This document shows, in pieces, positions 1 to 8,286 of a stretch of 64,000 nt of DNA. Each line of letters starts with the position of its first letter. Position 1 is the first letter of the stretch. Source of the DNA: Actinomycetota bacterium (GTDB taxonomy: Bacteria > Actinomycetota > CADDZG01 > JAHWKV01); NCBI GenBank assembly GCA_030447305.1, contig JAUJPC010000002.1:510927-574926 (forward strand), read 5' to 3'. Position numbers and translations under genes: made by a program. The notes under the pieces are model-generated. The model had not been told where the DNA came from and searched no databases. It was given only the letters and a program-made list of their open reading frames with translations.

Positions 1-359
1 GTTGATGTCCCATCATCCCTGACCTCTGCGGCATCACTGGTTTGCTGAACGGCTGACTCGCTCTGGGGAGATTTTGCGCCGGCAAGAGAGCGTGCAGCAG
101 TTTCCAAGTCCCGAACCAGTCGTTCGCTCTCCAGGCCGGGATGGTGGCGGCTTCGGTTTCTGAGTGATGAAAGGTCGAATTCCACCAGGGCGAAAAGAAT
201 GACCGCCAGGAAGGCCACAAGTCCGACCGTGAAAGCCGAGCGGATTTGCCACGATGCGACAACTGCCAGAACCAGCACCGCAAACCCGCCACCGCTTGGC
301 CAGAGGCTGATGTCGCTGTTTCGCCTGCTGGGCGGGTCCCGCCAGATCTGTTGCGCCAT
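1..359 (-). CDS. Small two-helix membrane protein, 3' end outside the window
   Basis: The frame is open from an ATG at 359 down to the window edge, giving at least 119 residues with no stop. After a short polar N-terminus (MAQQIWRDPP), two closely spaced hydrophobic stretches at about residues 25-38 and 42-60 suggest a membrane hairpin. A charged tail rich in Arg, His, Glu and Asp follows, probably cytoplasmic. I do not recognise the family. The clear hydrophobic pattern on one strand and uninterrupted frame make a real gene likely. Function is unknown. Confidence 0.6.
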   Translation of the reverse strand, partial: MAQQIWRDPPSRRNSDISLWPSGGGFAVLVLAVVASWQIRSAFTVGLVAFLAVILFALVEFDLSSLRNRSRHHPGLESERLVRDLETAARSLAGAKSPQSESAVQQTSDAAEVRDDGTS

Positions 360-717
360 AGTCACAATCACCGACGACGTAGTCTTCCTGCGGGCATCCG
401 ATGTTCCTTTACCTTAGTTCGACTTCGCTAAACCGCCGGACCGAGCCGGCTGTCTCAACCACTCCTTCCCCGGGTAGGTGCTACGTCCCCTCGGGTCCAT
501 GATCCTCTATGGGCATTAGGTTGACGTACTCCGCCGCAGAGCGATACGGAAGCAGTCGTAGCACAGAGGGGAGGGACACTCCTCTTGTTCACGGAAGGCA
601 GAGCTTCACTACGGCGCCGTACCAGAGCAGTTTGCTGTCTGCGCGGGATCGACGGAGCGGACGGGCAGCTTTGACCAGCAGCTCTGTCGCCTAGACGACA
701 GTTTGGCACTAACCGCA

Positions 718-894
718 ATGCCGACGGTTACAGCGTCTACGTCGCGCATCGAACGAAGGGAGCTGAAAAGTGATCGGCGCCGCCGGTTCATCGTCTCAGT
801 GATCACCGCCGTCCTTTTGCTCGGCATTGCTGAGGGGGCTGCCGGCGCGGGGAAGCGAAAGAGGCATAAGCCGTCAATGGGAGGTGCCCCTTGA
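718..894 (+). CDS. Possible small single-helix membrane protein
   Basis: A 58-residue frame starts at an ATG with no convincing ribosome-binding site. It has an arginine-rich stretch (SDRRRRF), one hydrophobic segment of about 18 residues (IVSVITAVLLLGIAEGAA) and a basic tail. This resembles a one-helix membrane peptide with positive-inside flanks. It lies 28 bases before the DUF3096-like gene and could be co-transcribed with it. The sequence from 420 to 717 shows no gene I can support. Confidence 0.25.
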   Translation: MPTVTASTSRIERRELKSDRRRRFIVSVITAVLLLGIAEGAAGAGKRKRHKPSMGGAP

Positions 895-921
895 ACTATT
901 CGTCGTACGGAGGGACGGAGA

Positions 922-1098
922 ATGGAAGCTTTGTTGGCTCAGGAGACGGTTCAGATCAGGTTCACGCCGTCAGTTTCGGGATTTATCGCACTGTTGTTTG
1001 GAATCGCGATTCTCGTCTATCCAAAGTTTCTCAACTACTACGTGGCGGTATACCTCATATTCGTGGGGCTCGTGGCGCTCTTCAACCTCAACATTTGA
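922..1098 (+). CDS. DUF3096-like small membrane protein
   Basis: A 58-residue protein starts at ATG 922 behind a GGAGGG site at 909-914. Its core (SGFIALLFGIAILVYP, then LNYYVAVYLIFVGLVALF) matches the pattern of the DUF3096 family, in which two hydrophobic helices are separated by a P-x-x-LNY turn. Members are small bacterial membrane proteins of unknown function. Family assignment is from pattern memory; the two-helix hairpin is directly visible. It ends at TGA 1096-1098. Confidence 0.65.
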   Translation: MEALLAQETVQIRFTPSVSGFIALLFGIAILVYPKFLNYYVAVYLIFVGLVALFNLNI

Positions 1099-1249
1099 TC
1101 CAAGAGCCTGAAGACTCCCAACCCCTTTCTCGGAATGTCGCCGCGGCGATAGTAGGAACGTGGTGAGCGCGATCGGTAATCGTCAAATTCGAACGTAGAG
1201 GTAAGCCTTGAAGCTGGACAAGTAGCAACCGTCATACGAGGGAGGGGTC

Positions 1250-1897
1250 ATGAGGAAACCTGTGCTCGCGCTTACCGTTGTATTAATGCTCGCCGCGTCC
1301 TCCTGCGGTCAAGACGAACCGGCCGTCACGGAGCCGGAAGACGAACAGGAGGAGTCTCCTACCCTGGGCACCTTCCAGCTTCAGGGCAGGATATTGGAGA
1401 CGCTGGGAAGCACCGAGGGAAGCCCGACAGCGTCTCCCACCGCGACATCAACGGCTACTCCGACCGCGTCTCCCACCGCGACATCAACGGCCACTCCGAC
1501 AGCGTCTCCCACCGCGACGCCAACAGGCGCTCAGCCTGAACGGGCAGTGATCGAGCGGGGGGCGCCGGGATCGATGTCGATTCGTCTGAGTTCCTATTCT
1601 GCGGAAGGCACGTCGTGCACCTTTCAGAATGGCGACACAGTCGTCGTCGCGCTAACCCGGGCGACCAACTTCACACCTTCTGATCTTCGTGAAAACGAGC
1701 GATTCCCAAGGAACTTGCGTGAGGTGAACGTGAATGTTCAGGGGAAGGTCGTCAACGAGGAGAACTGCATATTGGCGGCAGATTCTGTGGCGACCCAAAT
1801 CCAGGGCCAGGCGAGTCCCACCCCTACGGGAACAGCCGGTCAGCAGTCCCCGACGGCAACTGCCTCGCCCTCACCGACGAGGTCACCTCAGTCATAA
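1250..1897 (+). CDS. Secreted lipoprotein with Thr/Pro/Ser-rich linkers
   Basis: A 215-residue protein has a lipoprotein-type N-terminus: basic MRKP, a hydrophobic core and a lipobox-like ASSC with Cys near residue 19. A strong GGGAGGGG site precedes the ATG. After an acidic stretch, residues about 58-95 are a low-complexity Ser/Pro/Thr/Ala linker encoded by a 36-bp tandem repeat. The central part (about 100-185) looks like a beta-rich extracellular domain with two cysteines (TSCTF and EENCIL) that could pair. A second Ser/Pro/Thr tail ends the protein. It is probably anchored on the outer face of the membrane. Function is unknown; a DUF5666-like fold is only a guess. Confidence 0.75.
   Translation: MRKPVLALTVVLMLAASSCGQDEPAVTEPEDEQEESPTLGTFQLQGRILETLGSTEGSPTASPTATSTATPTASPTATSTATPTASPTATPTGAQPERAVIERGAPGSMSIRLSSYSAEGTSCTFQNGDTVVVALTRATNFTPSDLRENERFPRNLREVNVNVQGKVVNEENCILAADSVATQIQGQASPTPTGTAGQQSPTATASPSPTRSPQS
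1430..1527 (+). repeat. 36-bp tandem repeat encoding the SPTATSTATPTA linker
   Basis: Two full 36-bp units (1430-1465 and 1466-1501) and a third partial unit (from 1502) are nearly identical and stay in frame. They encode a 12-residue Ser/Pro/Thr/Ala repeat. Such repeats change length easily by slippage, and the linker may be a spacer or glycosylation region. Confidence 0.9.
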
Positions 1898-2039
1898 ACA
1901 GGTCAACTCCCGGACATAGATAATCGCGTTCTAGCTCTTCAAGGGATCCTTCTCTCAACTGCCAAGCTTGGCGGATGCCCGAACTGGGCAGGCGAATGCC
2001 CCGCATGCCTTTCGGGCGCCGGAGTAGCGATCTCCACTG

Positions 2040-2206
2040 TTAGATGTTGTGTCTGACGAGGCGACTTCAATGCCCGCATCACGTAGCCGTTGAATGACTT
2101 TACGGGTTAACTCGTTCTTCACGGTTCGAGCCGTTCGCACCGGTATTACGAAACGGGCCGATAGTTCCATCCAGTTGTCGGTCGCTCTGACGAATACTCG
2201 AGAACG
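2040..2206 (-). pseudogene. C-terminal fragment of a mechanosensitive-channel-like protein
   Basis: On the minus strand, residues reading RATDNWMELSARFVIPVR and then ARTVKNELTRKVIQRLRDAGIEVASS resemble the C-terminal cytoplasmic alpha/beta domain of MscS-family channels (D-N-W/Y, aromatic strand, K-x-x-L helix, G-I-x-x-A-S). No start or membrane domain is present upstream; the VKOR gene lies there on the other strand. It looks like the tail of a gene cut by rearrangement. Identification rests on a short motif, so confidence is moderate. Confidence 0.4.
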
Positions 2207-2267
2207 ATTAGGCGTATCGCTCCCAATTCCGCACCACATGGAAGTTGGAAGGCGAGGAGTTGACCGC

Positions 2268-2849
2268 ATGAACAAAGCTCACAGTGCCCGCCTCTCGCAG
2301 CCGCCGGGCTGGAGCTACAACCCGTCGGATCTTAACCAAAGGCTCCCGATCGGCGCCGTAGCGCTGGTCGGATTCGGCATTGCCGTCTACCTTTCCCTCT
2401 ACCAATACCGGGTCGTCGATACCGTATGGGAGCCATTCTTTGGCCGGGGAAGCGAGCGCGTTCTCGACTCCCGCATCTCGCATCTGCTGCCAATTTCCGA
2501 TGCGGCTCTCGGGGCGCTGAGCTACCTCGCCGATGTGATCACGGCGCTGATCGGGGGGCGGGACCGCTGGAGGACCATGCCGTGGATCGTGATCTTCTTC
2601 GGGGTGGCGGTGGGCCCTCTGGGTGCCGTCAGCGTGATGCTCGTGATCTTCCAGCCGGTCTTGTTCGATAGCTTCTGCACTTTGTGCCTTGCATCGGCGG
2701 TGATATCGGTAGCGATGATCGGCCCGGCCCTGGACGAAGTGCTGGCGACTCTTCAGCACCTCAAGAAGGCCAAGGAGGGCGGTTCCTCGGTATGGCGGGC
2801 ATTCTGGGGTGCCAGCGGCGCGGCGCCAAATCCCGGAAGGGCCGACTGA
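2268..2849 (+). CDS. Vitamin K epoxide reductase (VKOR) family protein
   Basis: The 193-residue membrane protein has about four or five hydrophobic helices and the VKOR active-site motif CTLC at residues 137-140 in the last helix hairpin. VKOR proteins reduce quinones and re-oxidise thiol-disulfide partners for disulfide formation outside the cell. The only cysteines are this pair: the loop cysteine pair of DsbB-like bacterial VKORs is missing, so electron transfer to a Dsb partner is uncertain. I chose ATG 2268 because GAGGAG lies at 2254-2259; a longer frame reaches back to 2094. The SPW-repeat gene starts directly after the stop (one base after 2849), so the two form an operon. Confidence 0.8.
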   Translation: MNKAHSARLSQPPGWSYNPSDLNQRLPIGAVALVGFGIAVYLSLYQYRVVDTVWEPFFGRGSERVLDSRISHLLPISDAALGALSYLADVITALIGGRDRWRTMPWIVIFFGVAVGPLGAVSVMLVIFQPVLFDSFCTLCLASAVISVAMIGPALDEVLATLQHLKKAKEGGSSVWRAFWGASGAAPNPGRAD

Positions 2850-3215
2850 ATGCCGGCCAGGATTGCCAACATGGTGCTCGGCGTCTGGTTAATCGCCGCA
2901 CCTGCGGTGCTCGGTTACCGCGGCCTTCCGGCCGAAATGGATCGCATAGTCGGTCCCACCGTCGCGGCCGTGGCCGTTATCGCTCTTACCGAGGCCACCC
3001 GTTCCGTAAGGTGGCTGAATCTGCCGTTAGGGATGGGGCTCATGGCCGCTCCGTTGATGCTTAACTATCCCGGCGAAGCCGCGCTCAACAGCGCGCTTTG
3101 CGGATTCGCCATCGCCGCGCTTTCGATCGTCAGGGGCAAGATGTCCCACCAGATGGGAGGAGGGTGGGCGGCGCTGTTTAGTCTCGGCGAGGACGAGGGC
3201 AGCGCCAGAAGCTGA
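2850..3215 (+). CDS. SPW repeat-like membrane protein
   Basis: A 121-residue protein has four hydrophobic helices arranged as two related halves. Each half begins with a pattern like LGVWLIAAPAVLGY or LGMGLMAAPLMLNY, typical of the SPW repeat family. It follows the VKOR gene without a gap, and actinobacterial SPW proteins often sit near VKOR-like or epimerase genes. Function is unknown; a role in membrane redox chemistry is inferred only from its neighbour. Confidence 0.65.
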   Translation: MPARIANMVLGVWLIAAPAVLGYRGLPAEMDRIVGPTVAAVAVIALTEATRSVRWLNLPLGMGLMAAPLMLNYPGEAALNSALCGFAIAALSIVRGKMSHQMGGGWAALFSLGEDEGSARS

Positions 3216-3266
3216 TACCCGCCCGACGGTGCTTGAGCCACCGCGGGCAAGGTTCCCGCTGCCCGT

Positions 3267-5138
3267 CTACCGACCCCGCCTCACGGAACGAGTCATTCCA
3301 GCAGTCTCCAGCGCCATCACGGAGCTGACGAGAGCGACGTGCGAGAAGGCTTGCGGATAATTTCCGAGGAGCCTGGACGCCGAGGGGGCGTACTCCTCGG
3401 CCAGCAGACCGAGATCGTTCGTCATTCGCAACAGGCGCTCGAACAGGCGGTTGGCGTCCTCGTGACGTCCGATGAGGACCAGGCAGTTGACCAACCAAAA
3501 GCTGCACATGAGGAAGGCTCCCTCTCCCGAAGGAAGCCCGTCGTCCACCCTTCCGCTCCTGTAGCGCAAGACGAGTCCATCCTCCATCAGCTCCTCTTCG
3601 ATCGCCTCTACGGTACCCACCGCCAGCGGGTCGTTGGGCTCCACGAACCCAACCTGAGGCAACATGAGCAGGCTCGCGTCCATCTCCTCGTCGTCATAGG
3701 CACGCTTGAAGCAGCTGCCGTCCCTTCGCACGCCCTCGGTCAACACTTCTTGCTTGATCTCGTCCCTGACCCTCCTCCAGCCGTCGATCCGTCCCGGCAT
3801 GCCGAAGGACTCGACGGCCTTGATGCCCCTATCGATCGCCACCCAGGCCATCACCTTTGAGTGGACGAAATGCCGAGGCTTGGACCGCACCTCCCAGATT
3901 CCCTCGTCAGGTCGCCGCCAGTTGTCGCAGACGAAGTCGACGATCTTGCGGTCGAGCTCCCACTCGTCGGGAGCCGTCTCAATCCCGGCACTCCGCGCCG
4001 AATGGAATGAGTCCATGACCTCGCCGTAGACATCGAGCTGAAACTGAGAGTGAGCGGCATTTCCGATCCGAACCGGCAGCGAGCCTTCGTAGCCGCTCAG
4101 CCACGGGACCTCCCACTCGGTGAGCCTTCGCTCGCCCATGACCCCGTACATGATCTGGATGTCCTCGGAGTCACCGGCAACTGCGCGCGACAGCCAGTCC
4201 CTCCACTCCCGCGCCTCTTCGAGGAATCCCTGTTCGAGCAGCACGTCCAAGGTGAAGGTGGCGTCCCGAAGCCAGCAGTAACGGTAGTCCCAGTTCCTCG
4301 GGCCTCCCAGCTCCTCGGGCAAGGACGTGGTTGGCGCCGCCACCACGCCGCCGGTCGGCGAGAAGGTAAGCGTCTTGAGGGTGAGAAGGCTGCGAACGAC
4401 CTCGTCCCGGTGCGGTCCTTTGTAGGAGCAGCGGTCGATCCACTCGCTCCAGAAAGACTTCGTTCGCTTCAGAAGCTCGAGCGCCTCGCCGACCTCGGTC
4501 GAGGAGGGAAGGTGGGAAAGGTGATAAGAGGCAAGGAAGACCGTCGTCTCACCCGGCGTGGCCGTAAACGATGCCTCGACGAACTCCCTGTTCAGACCAA
4601 GCTCGGTCGTCGAGACCAGATCGAGGGCGTGCGGGCCACCGATCGCCTGGATGCCGCGGCTGGCACCTGCCCGGAACCACGGAGTTATTTGACCGTAGCC
4701 GAACCGCGGCTCAAAGTGCATGGTCATCGGGACCGAACCCGATACGCCGATCACCAACCGGGCCACTACCTCCCTCGGTTGGGCGGCGCGCGGCTTTCTT
4801 CCGTGCGTTGGATCCTCGACCGGTAGGAAGTCGACAAGCCGGGCGATCCCCGAATCGGTTTCGAACGTGCTCTCGAGAATCATCGTCTCCGGGAGGTATC
4901 GCCGCGCCGAGCACAAACTGCGATCCGCGGGACCTATCCTCCAGTTGCCGCCCCGGTAGCGATCGAGGATGGCGGCGAAGCATGACTCCGAGTCGAACCG
5001 GGGGAGACACAGCCAGTCAATCGATCCTTCCCGTGAAACCAGAGCGGCAGAGTGCGTATCACCGATGACCCCGTAGTCTTCGAGCCTCAACAACGCCGAC
5101 CAGGAGAAAGCGACCGAATTGCGCGATCGTCTCGCCAA
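3267..5138 (-). CDS. Glycoside hydrolase family 15 (trehalase/glucoamylase-like)
   Basis: The 623-residue protein has the usual length and landmarks of actinobacterial GH15 enzymes: an N-terminal EDYGVIGDTHSAALV and SIDWLCLPRFDS, a central NWDYRYCWLRDA, QLDVYGEVMD, an acidic DEGIWEVR holding the probable general acid Glu, and a late LLGNYPQAFSH region. The group includes trehalases and glucoamylases that release glucose from alpha-linked sugars; trehalose is a common substrate in actinobacteria. No signal peptide is visible, so it is probably cytoplasmic. The start is uncertain: a TTG at 5138 opens the frame, but homology begins near 5090. The 255 bases upstream separate it from the divergent SDR gene. 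Confidence 0.88.
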   Translation of the reverse strand: MARRSRNSVAFSWSALLRLEDYGVIGDTHSAALVSREGSIDWLCLPRFDSESCFAAILDRYRGGNWRIGPADRSLCSARRYLPETMILESTFETDSGIARLVDFLPVEDPTHGRKPRAAQPREVVARLVIGVSGSVPMTMHFEPRFGYGQITPWFRAGASRGIQAIGGPHALDLVSTTELGLNREFVEASFTATPGETTVFLASYHLSHLPSSTEVGEALELLKRTKSFWSEWIDRCSYKGPHRDEVVRSLLTLKTLTFSPTGGVVAAPTTSLPEELGGPRNWDYRYCWLRDATFTLDVLLEQGFLEEAREWRDWLSRAVAGDSEDIQIMYGVMGERRLTEWEVPWLSGYEGSLPVRIGNAAHSQFQLDVYGEVMDSFHSARSAGIETAPDEWELDRKIVDFVCDNWRRPDEGIWEVRSKPRHFVHSKVMAWVAIDRGIKAVESFGMPGRIDGWRRVRDEIKQEVLTEGVRRDGSCFKRAYDDEEMDASLLMLPQVGFVEPNDPLAVGTVEAIEEELMEDGLVLRYRSGRVDDGLPSGEGAFLMCSFWLVNCLVLIGRHEDANRLFERLLRMTNDLGLLAEEYAPSASRLLGNYPQAFSHVALVSSVMALETAGMTRSVRRGR

Positions 5139-5393
5139 ACCGCGACGGTCTTGTTCATCAACGACGATGCCATCGCGTGATTCCTACCCCGTAATCGCAA
5201 TGTTGAGTGGGAGGCCTTTGCCTGTGCGATCGGGCCTCACCCGAAGCGGTGATTGCATCGAGCCTCTGCCGGGTATCTCGAAACGGGCAGCACATAACGG
5301 TCCCGTCGGTCTTCCGATTGTCTTCCGACCGGCTAGCGGTGTTCCTCGACGGGCGTCGTGCTGCGATTACAGGTCAAATCCGCAGGAGCTGCG

Positions 5394-6392
5394 ATGCCGT
5401 CCCCGTCGTCCAGACAAAGAGTGGTGGTCGTCACCGGTGCCTCCAGCGGCGTGGGTCGCGCCTGCGCCCGAGCGTTTGGACGCAGAGGCGACCGGGTGGC
5501 GCTGCTCGCCCGAAACACCGAGGCGCTGGAGCAAGCTGCGGCGGAGATCGAGAAGGCGGGCGGTGAAGCACTGCTCTGCGACGTCGACATGGCCGACGCC
5601 GAAGCAGTGGAATTGGCCGCCGCCCAGGTGGAGGAGAAGTGGGGCAGGATCGATGTCTGGGTGAACAACGCCATGGCTACCGTGTTTGCACCGGTCACCG
5701 GCACGACCGCCGACGAATTCCGCCGGGTGACCGAGGCCACCTACCTGGGGTACGTCCACGGCACCTTAGCCGCCCTGCGGCGGATGTTACCGGCCGACCG
5801 AGGGGCCATCGTTCAGGTCGGCTCCGCCTTGGCGTACCGCTCGATTCCCCTACAATCGGCCTACTGCGCCGCCAAAGCTGCAATCCGCGCGTTCAGCGAC
5901 GCGCTGCGCACCGAGTTGCTCCACGACCGCAGCAGGGTGCGGGTGTCGCAGGTCCATCTTCCGGCCGTCAATACCCCCCAGTCGTTGCGGCAGCGGAACA
6001 AGATGCACCGGCAGCAGCAACCGGTTCCGCCACTGTTCTCTCCCCCTTCGATAGCGGAAGCAATCGTCTCGGCAGCGGAGCGTACTCCCCGGGAGGTTCT
6101 GCTCGGCTTTCCTACGTTGCGGGCCGTATGGGCGCAACGGCTGATTCCCCGACTGCTCGACCGCTACGTCGCCCGCCACGGATGGGATTCGCAGTTCGTC
6201 GACAAGCCGAACGACCAGAGCGGAGACATCCTGTTCGAGACGCTACCGGGTGATCCCGGGGCTCACGGCCCCTATACTGACCGTGAGCGGGGACCGGATA
6301 TGCTGATGCGCCTCCAGAGCCGCCCCCCACTCAATCCGACCAACGCATTGACGGCGCTTGCAAGGATGGTAGGCCGGCGCAGCTCGTCGTAG
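5394..6392 (+). CDS. SDR family oxidoreductase
   Basis: The 332-residue protein starts at ATG 5394 with AGGAG five bases upstream. It shows the classical short-chain dehydrogenase signature: TGASSGVG near residue 14 for NAD(P) binding, NNAM, and the catalytic YCAAK preceded by a serine-containing strand (VGSALAYRS). About 80 residues follow the usual SDR core, as in a soil-actinobacterial subgroup of SDRs with a C-terminal extension. The substrate cannot be told from sequence. It is divergent from the GH15 gene, and downstream DNA is mobile-element debris. Confidence 0.85.
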   Translation: MPSPSSRQRVVVVTGASSGVGRACARAFGRRGDRVALLARNTEALEQAAAEIEKAGGEALLCDVDMADAEAVELAAAQVEEKWGRIDVWVNNAMATVFAPVTGTTADEFRRVTEATYLGYVHGTLAALRRMLPADRGAIVQVGSALAYRSIPLQSAYCAAKAAIRAFSDALRTELLHDRSRVRVSQVHLPAVNTPQSLRQRNKMHRQQQPVPPLFSPPSIAEAIVSAAERTPREVLLGFPTLRAVWAQRLIPRLLDRYVARHGWDSQFVDKPNDQSGDILFETLPGDPGAHGPYTDRERGPDMLMRLQSRPPLNPTNALTALARMVGRRSSS

Positions 6393-6593
6393 GACAAAAA
6401 CGGGCCTATTCTCGGTTCCGCCAAAGGGCACCCGCTGGGAGCCGTGGCTTACATCGCTCTTAGTTGACGTTGGACAGGTCAACCGGCCTATCCGCCTTAG
6501 GCCATCGGCAGACCAACTTCGTCGGGTGTTTCGTGCGTGGAACCGAAGCTTTTGTCCGGTTGGCGCCGGCTTGTCCGGCCAGCGTCCGCTTCG

Positions 6594-6631
6594 TCCGGGT
6601 ACGTTTTGGCCTACAGAATGGCCTACAGAAT
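6594..6631 (-). repeat. 38-bp dispersed repeat, copy 1 (minus orientation)
   Basis: Read on the minus strand, this 38-bp segment matches 10814-10851 on the plus strand at 35 of 38 positions. Within each copy an 11-bp unit containing TGTAGGCCATT is repeated in tandem. It lies about 60 bp upstream of the first tRNA half. Spaced short repeats beside an attachment site resemble integrase arm sites or the 3' flank of an integrase gene; no integrase frame remains. Confidence 0.7.
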
Positions 6632-6690
6632 GTTCCTAGATAGCGGGACAGAGCCGGACGAAGAGGCCCAAGCCGGATGAAGCAAACAGG

Positions 6691-6840
6691 ACTCATAACC
6701 CGAAGGTCGGACGTTCAAATCCTCCCCTCGCAACTAGTTTTTGCAGGAACGGCGCTCCCAATGCACCACTGGGGCCGCCGTTTTGCTGCCAAATCAGGAT
6801 TCTTGCCCCACTGGCTGATCTCGCGTCGGACATTTGCCGG
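6691..6840 (+). mobile_element. Attachment-site module 1: tRNA 3' half, terminator, 16-bp motif
   Basis: Bases 6691-6735 read as the 3' half of a tRNA from a CAT anticodon loop (CTCATAA) through a TTCAAAT T-loop to an acceptor end CCCTCGCAAC. The matching 5' half is absent and the T-stem has a mismatch, so this is not a functional tRNA. A hairpin and T-run follow, then GTCGGACATTTGCCGG at 6825-6840. The same order and spacing recur at 8177-8326. Tyrosine recombinases commonly integrate at tRNA 3' halves, leaving such copies. Confidence 0.75.
6749..6784 (+). terminator. Rho-independent terminator after tRNA remnant 1
   Basis: The stem ACGGCG/CGCCGT (6749-6754 with 6776-6781) encloses a second short CCCA/TGGG pairing and ends in TTTT. 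It corresponds to the terminator of the original tRNA gene and is matched in position by the one after remnant 2. Confidence 0.6.
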
Positions 6841-7197
6841 GGGTCGTTCTCCGAACTCTCGCTGCTTACGTGTCCGAGGTGGGAGGCGAGAACGCCTCGC
6901 CCGGAGAAATGACTCGCCACCGGGCCGGACCGGCATCCGGGAGGTTCTCCGGCTACACCTGCGGTCCCGACTTTCGTGCTTGCCAGGTGCGGCGATATTG
7001 CCGCACCGCACCATCTCCGGCCGGCAGTTGCCAAAGCGAACCCCGGCGCCTGGGTTGGACGCGATGCCGGATGAAACGCAGGAGCCCTTCCAGGAGGTCC
7101 CCCGATGGTTCATGCGCGCTTTGACGAATTCTGGCCGAGGTCGAAAGATCAGAGCAGTGGAAGCGTAATGGTGATGACCATCTTGAAGGAGGATGCG

Positions 7198-8286
7198 ATG
7201 GCTGCCGTTGAAGTGAGCACCACCTCTAGCCTCGAGGACCGGCTGGTCGCGTCGGCAACCGCGGCGCTCGAGATCTTCTCGATCCATCTCGGCCGCCGGC
7301 TGGGCCTTTACCGGGCGCTTGCCGGCGGCGCCAAGACGCCAGGAGAGCTGGCGGCCGCGGCAGGCATCGATCCCCGTTACGCCCGGGAGTGGCTCGAGCA
7401 GCAGGCGGTCGCAGGCTTCCTACTCGTCCAGGACGCCGGCGCCGCGCCGGATCGGCGAGTCTACCGGCTCGAACCTGGGGCCCAGGCGGTCTTCACGGCC
7501 GAGGAGGATCCTCGCCATGTCTCGCCTCTGGCGGACCTGGTGGCTGGTATCGGCATGACCTTGGACAAGGTGGTCGCCGCGTACTGCAGCGGGGAAGGGG
7601 TGCCGTTTGCCGACTACGGCACGCATCTGATGGAAGGGCAGGGGGCGGTGAACCGGCCAGCCTTTCTTCATGATCTGGTGCCCTCGTGGATCGGCGCGGT
7701 TGATGGCTTAATCGACCGGCTTAGCCACGGCAGCAGGATCGCCGACCTCGCCTGCGGCGTGGGATGGGCGTCGATCGCTATGGCGCAGCAGATTCCCGGC
7801 GCCTCGGTGATCGGGTGGGACACCGACGCCGGGAGCATCGAGACCGCCCGGCGCAACGCCGCGGCGGCCGGTGTCGACGTTCGGTTCGAGCTGGCGAACG
7901 CGGCAGCCATGGACCGGGAGGGTCCGTTCGACCTCGTGACGATCCTGGAGGCTCTCCACGACATGGCCAACCCGGTGGAAGTGCTCCGCTCGGCTCGGAG
8001 TGTCCTGTCGGAGCACGGCTTGGTCCTGGTGGCCGACGAGAAGGTCGCCGATGAGTTCACGGCACCGGGCGACGAGCTCGGGCAGGCCGCCGGCTTCGGC
8101 TCGGTCGAGACACTCGATGTGGACGCCGGGTTCTTCCAGTTGCACGTGCTGAGAAATTTTGCGTTCTCCAGCCGACGTCATTACCCGAAGGTCGTAGGTT
8201 CAAATCCTAACCCTCGCAACAAGATTTGCGACGAAAAGCGGCCCTGGATCACCACCTGGGCCGCCTTTTTTCTGCTGGAAGAGTGA
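7198..8286 (+). CDS. Class I SAM-dependent methyltransferase, internally deleted, C-terminus altered
   Basis: ATG 7198 has AAGGAGG five bases upstream. Residues 20-100 form the winged-helix dimerisation part common in small-molecule methyltransferases; ADLACGVGWASIA near residue 182 is SAM motif I and LVTILEALHDMANP is the acidic-loop region. Family members normally carry about 35 more residues (an MRP-D-LRRYAREAGF stretch) before GFGSVETLD. Here APGDELGQAAGF joins directly, which suggests an internal deletion near 8080. After FFQLHVLR, the usual C-terminal end, the frame runs on through tRNA remnant 2 and its terminator, so the native stop was lost when mobile DNA integrated. Probably non-functional, although the frame is open. 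Confidence 0.7.
   Translation: MAAVEVSTTSSLEDRLVASATAALEIFSIHLGRRLGLYRALAGGAKTPGELAAAAGIDPRYAREWLEQQAVAGFLLVQDAGAAPDRRVYRLEPGAQAVFTAEEDPRHVSPLADLVAGIGMTLDKVVAAYCSGEGVPFADYGTHLMEGQGAVNRPAFLHDLVPSWIGAVDGLIDRLSHGSRIADLACGVGWASIAMAQQIPGASVIGWDTDAGSIETARRNAAAAGVDVRFELANAAAMDREGPFDLVTILEALHDMANPVEVLRSARSVLSEHGLVLVADEKVADEFTAPGDELGQAAGFGSVETLDVDAGFFQLHVLRNFAFSSRRHYPKVVGSNPNPRNKICDEKRPWITTWAAFFLLEE

Noticed and set aside
1430-1527. Possible CRISPR-like array
   Set aside because: The 36-bp units follow each other without spacers and stay in frame with a Ser/Pro/Thr-rich protein linker, so this is a coding tandem repeat.
6691-6736. Functional tRNA-Met gene
   Set aside because: Only the half from the anticodon loop onward is present; no GCGAGGG acceptor 5' strand or D-arm lies upstream and the T-stem has a mismatch.
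8177-8222. Functional second tRNA gene
   Set aside because: Same reason as the first: the upstream bases are methyltransferase coding sequence and cannot form the 5' half.
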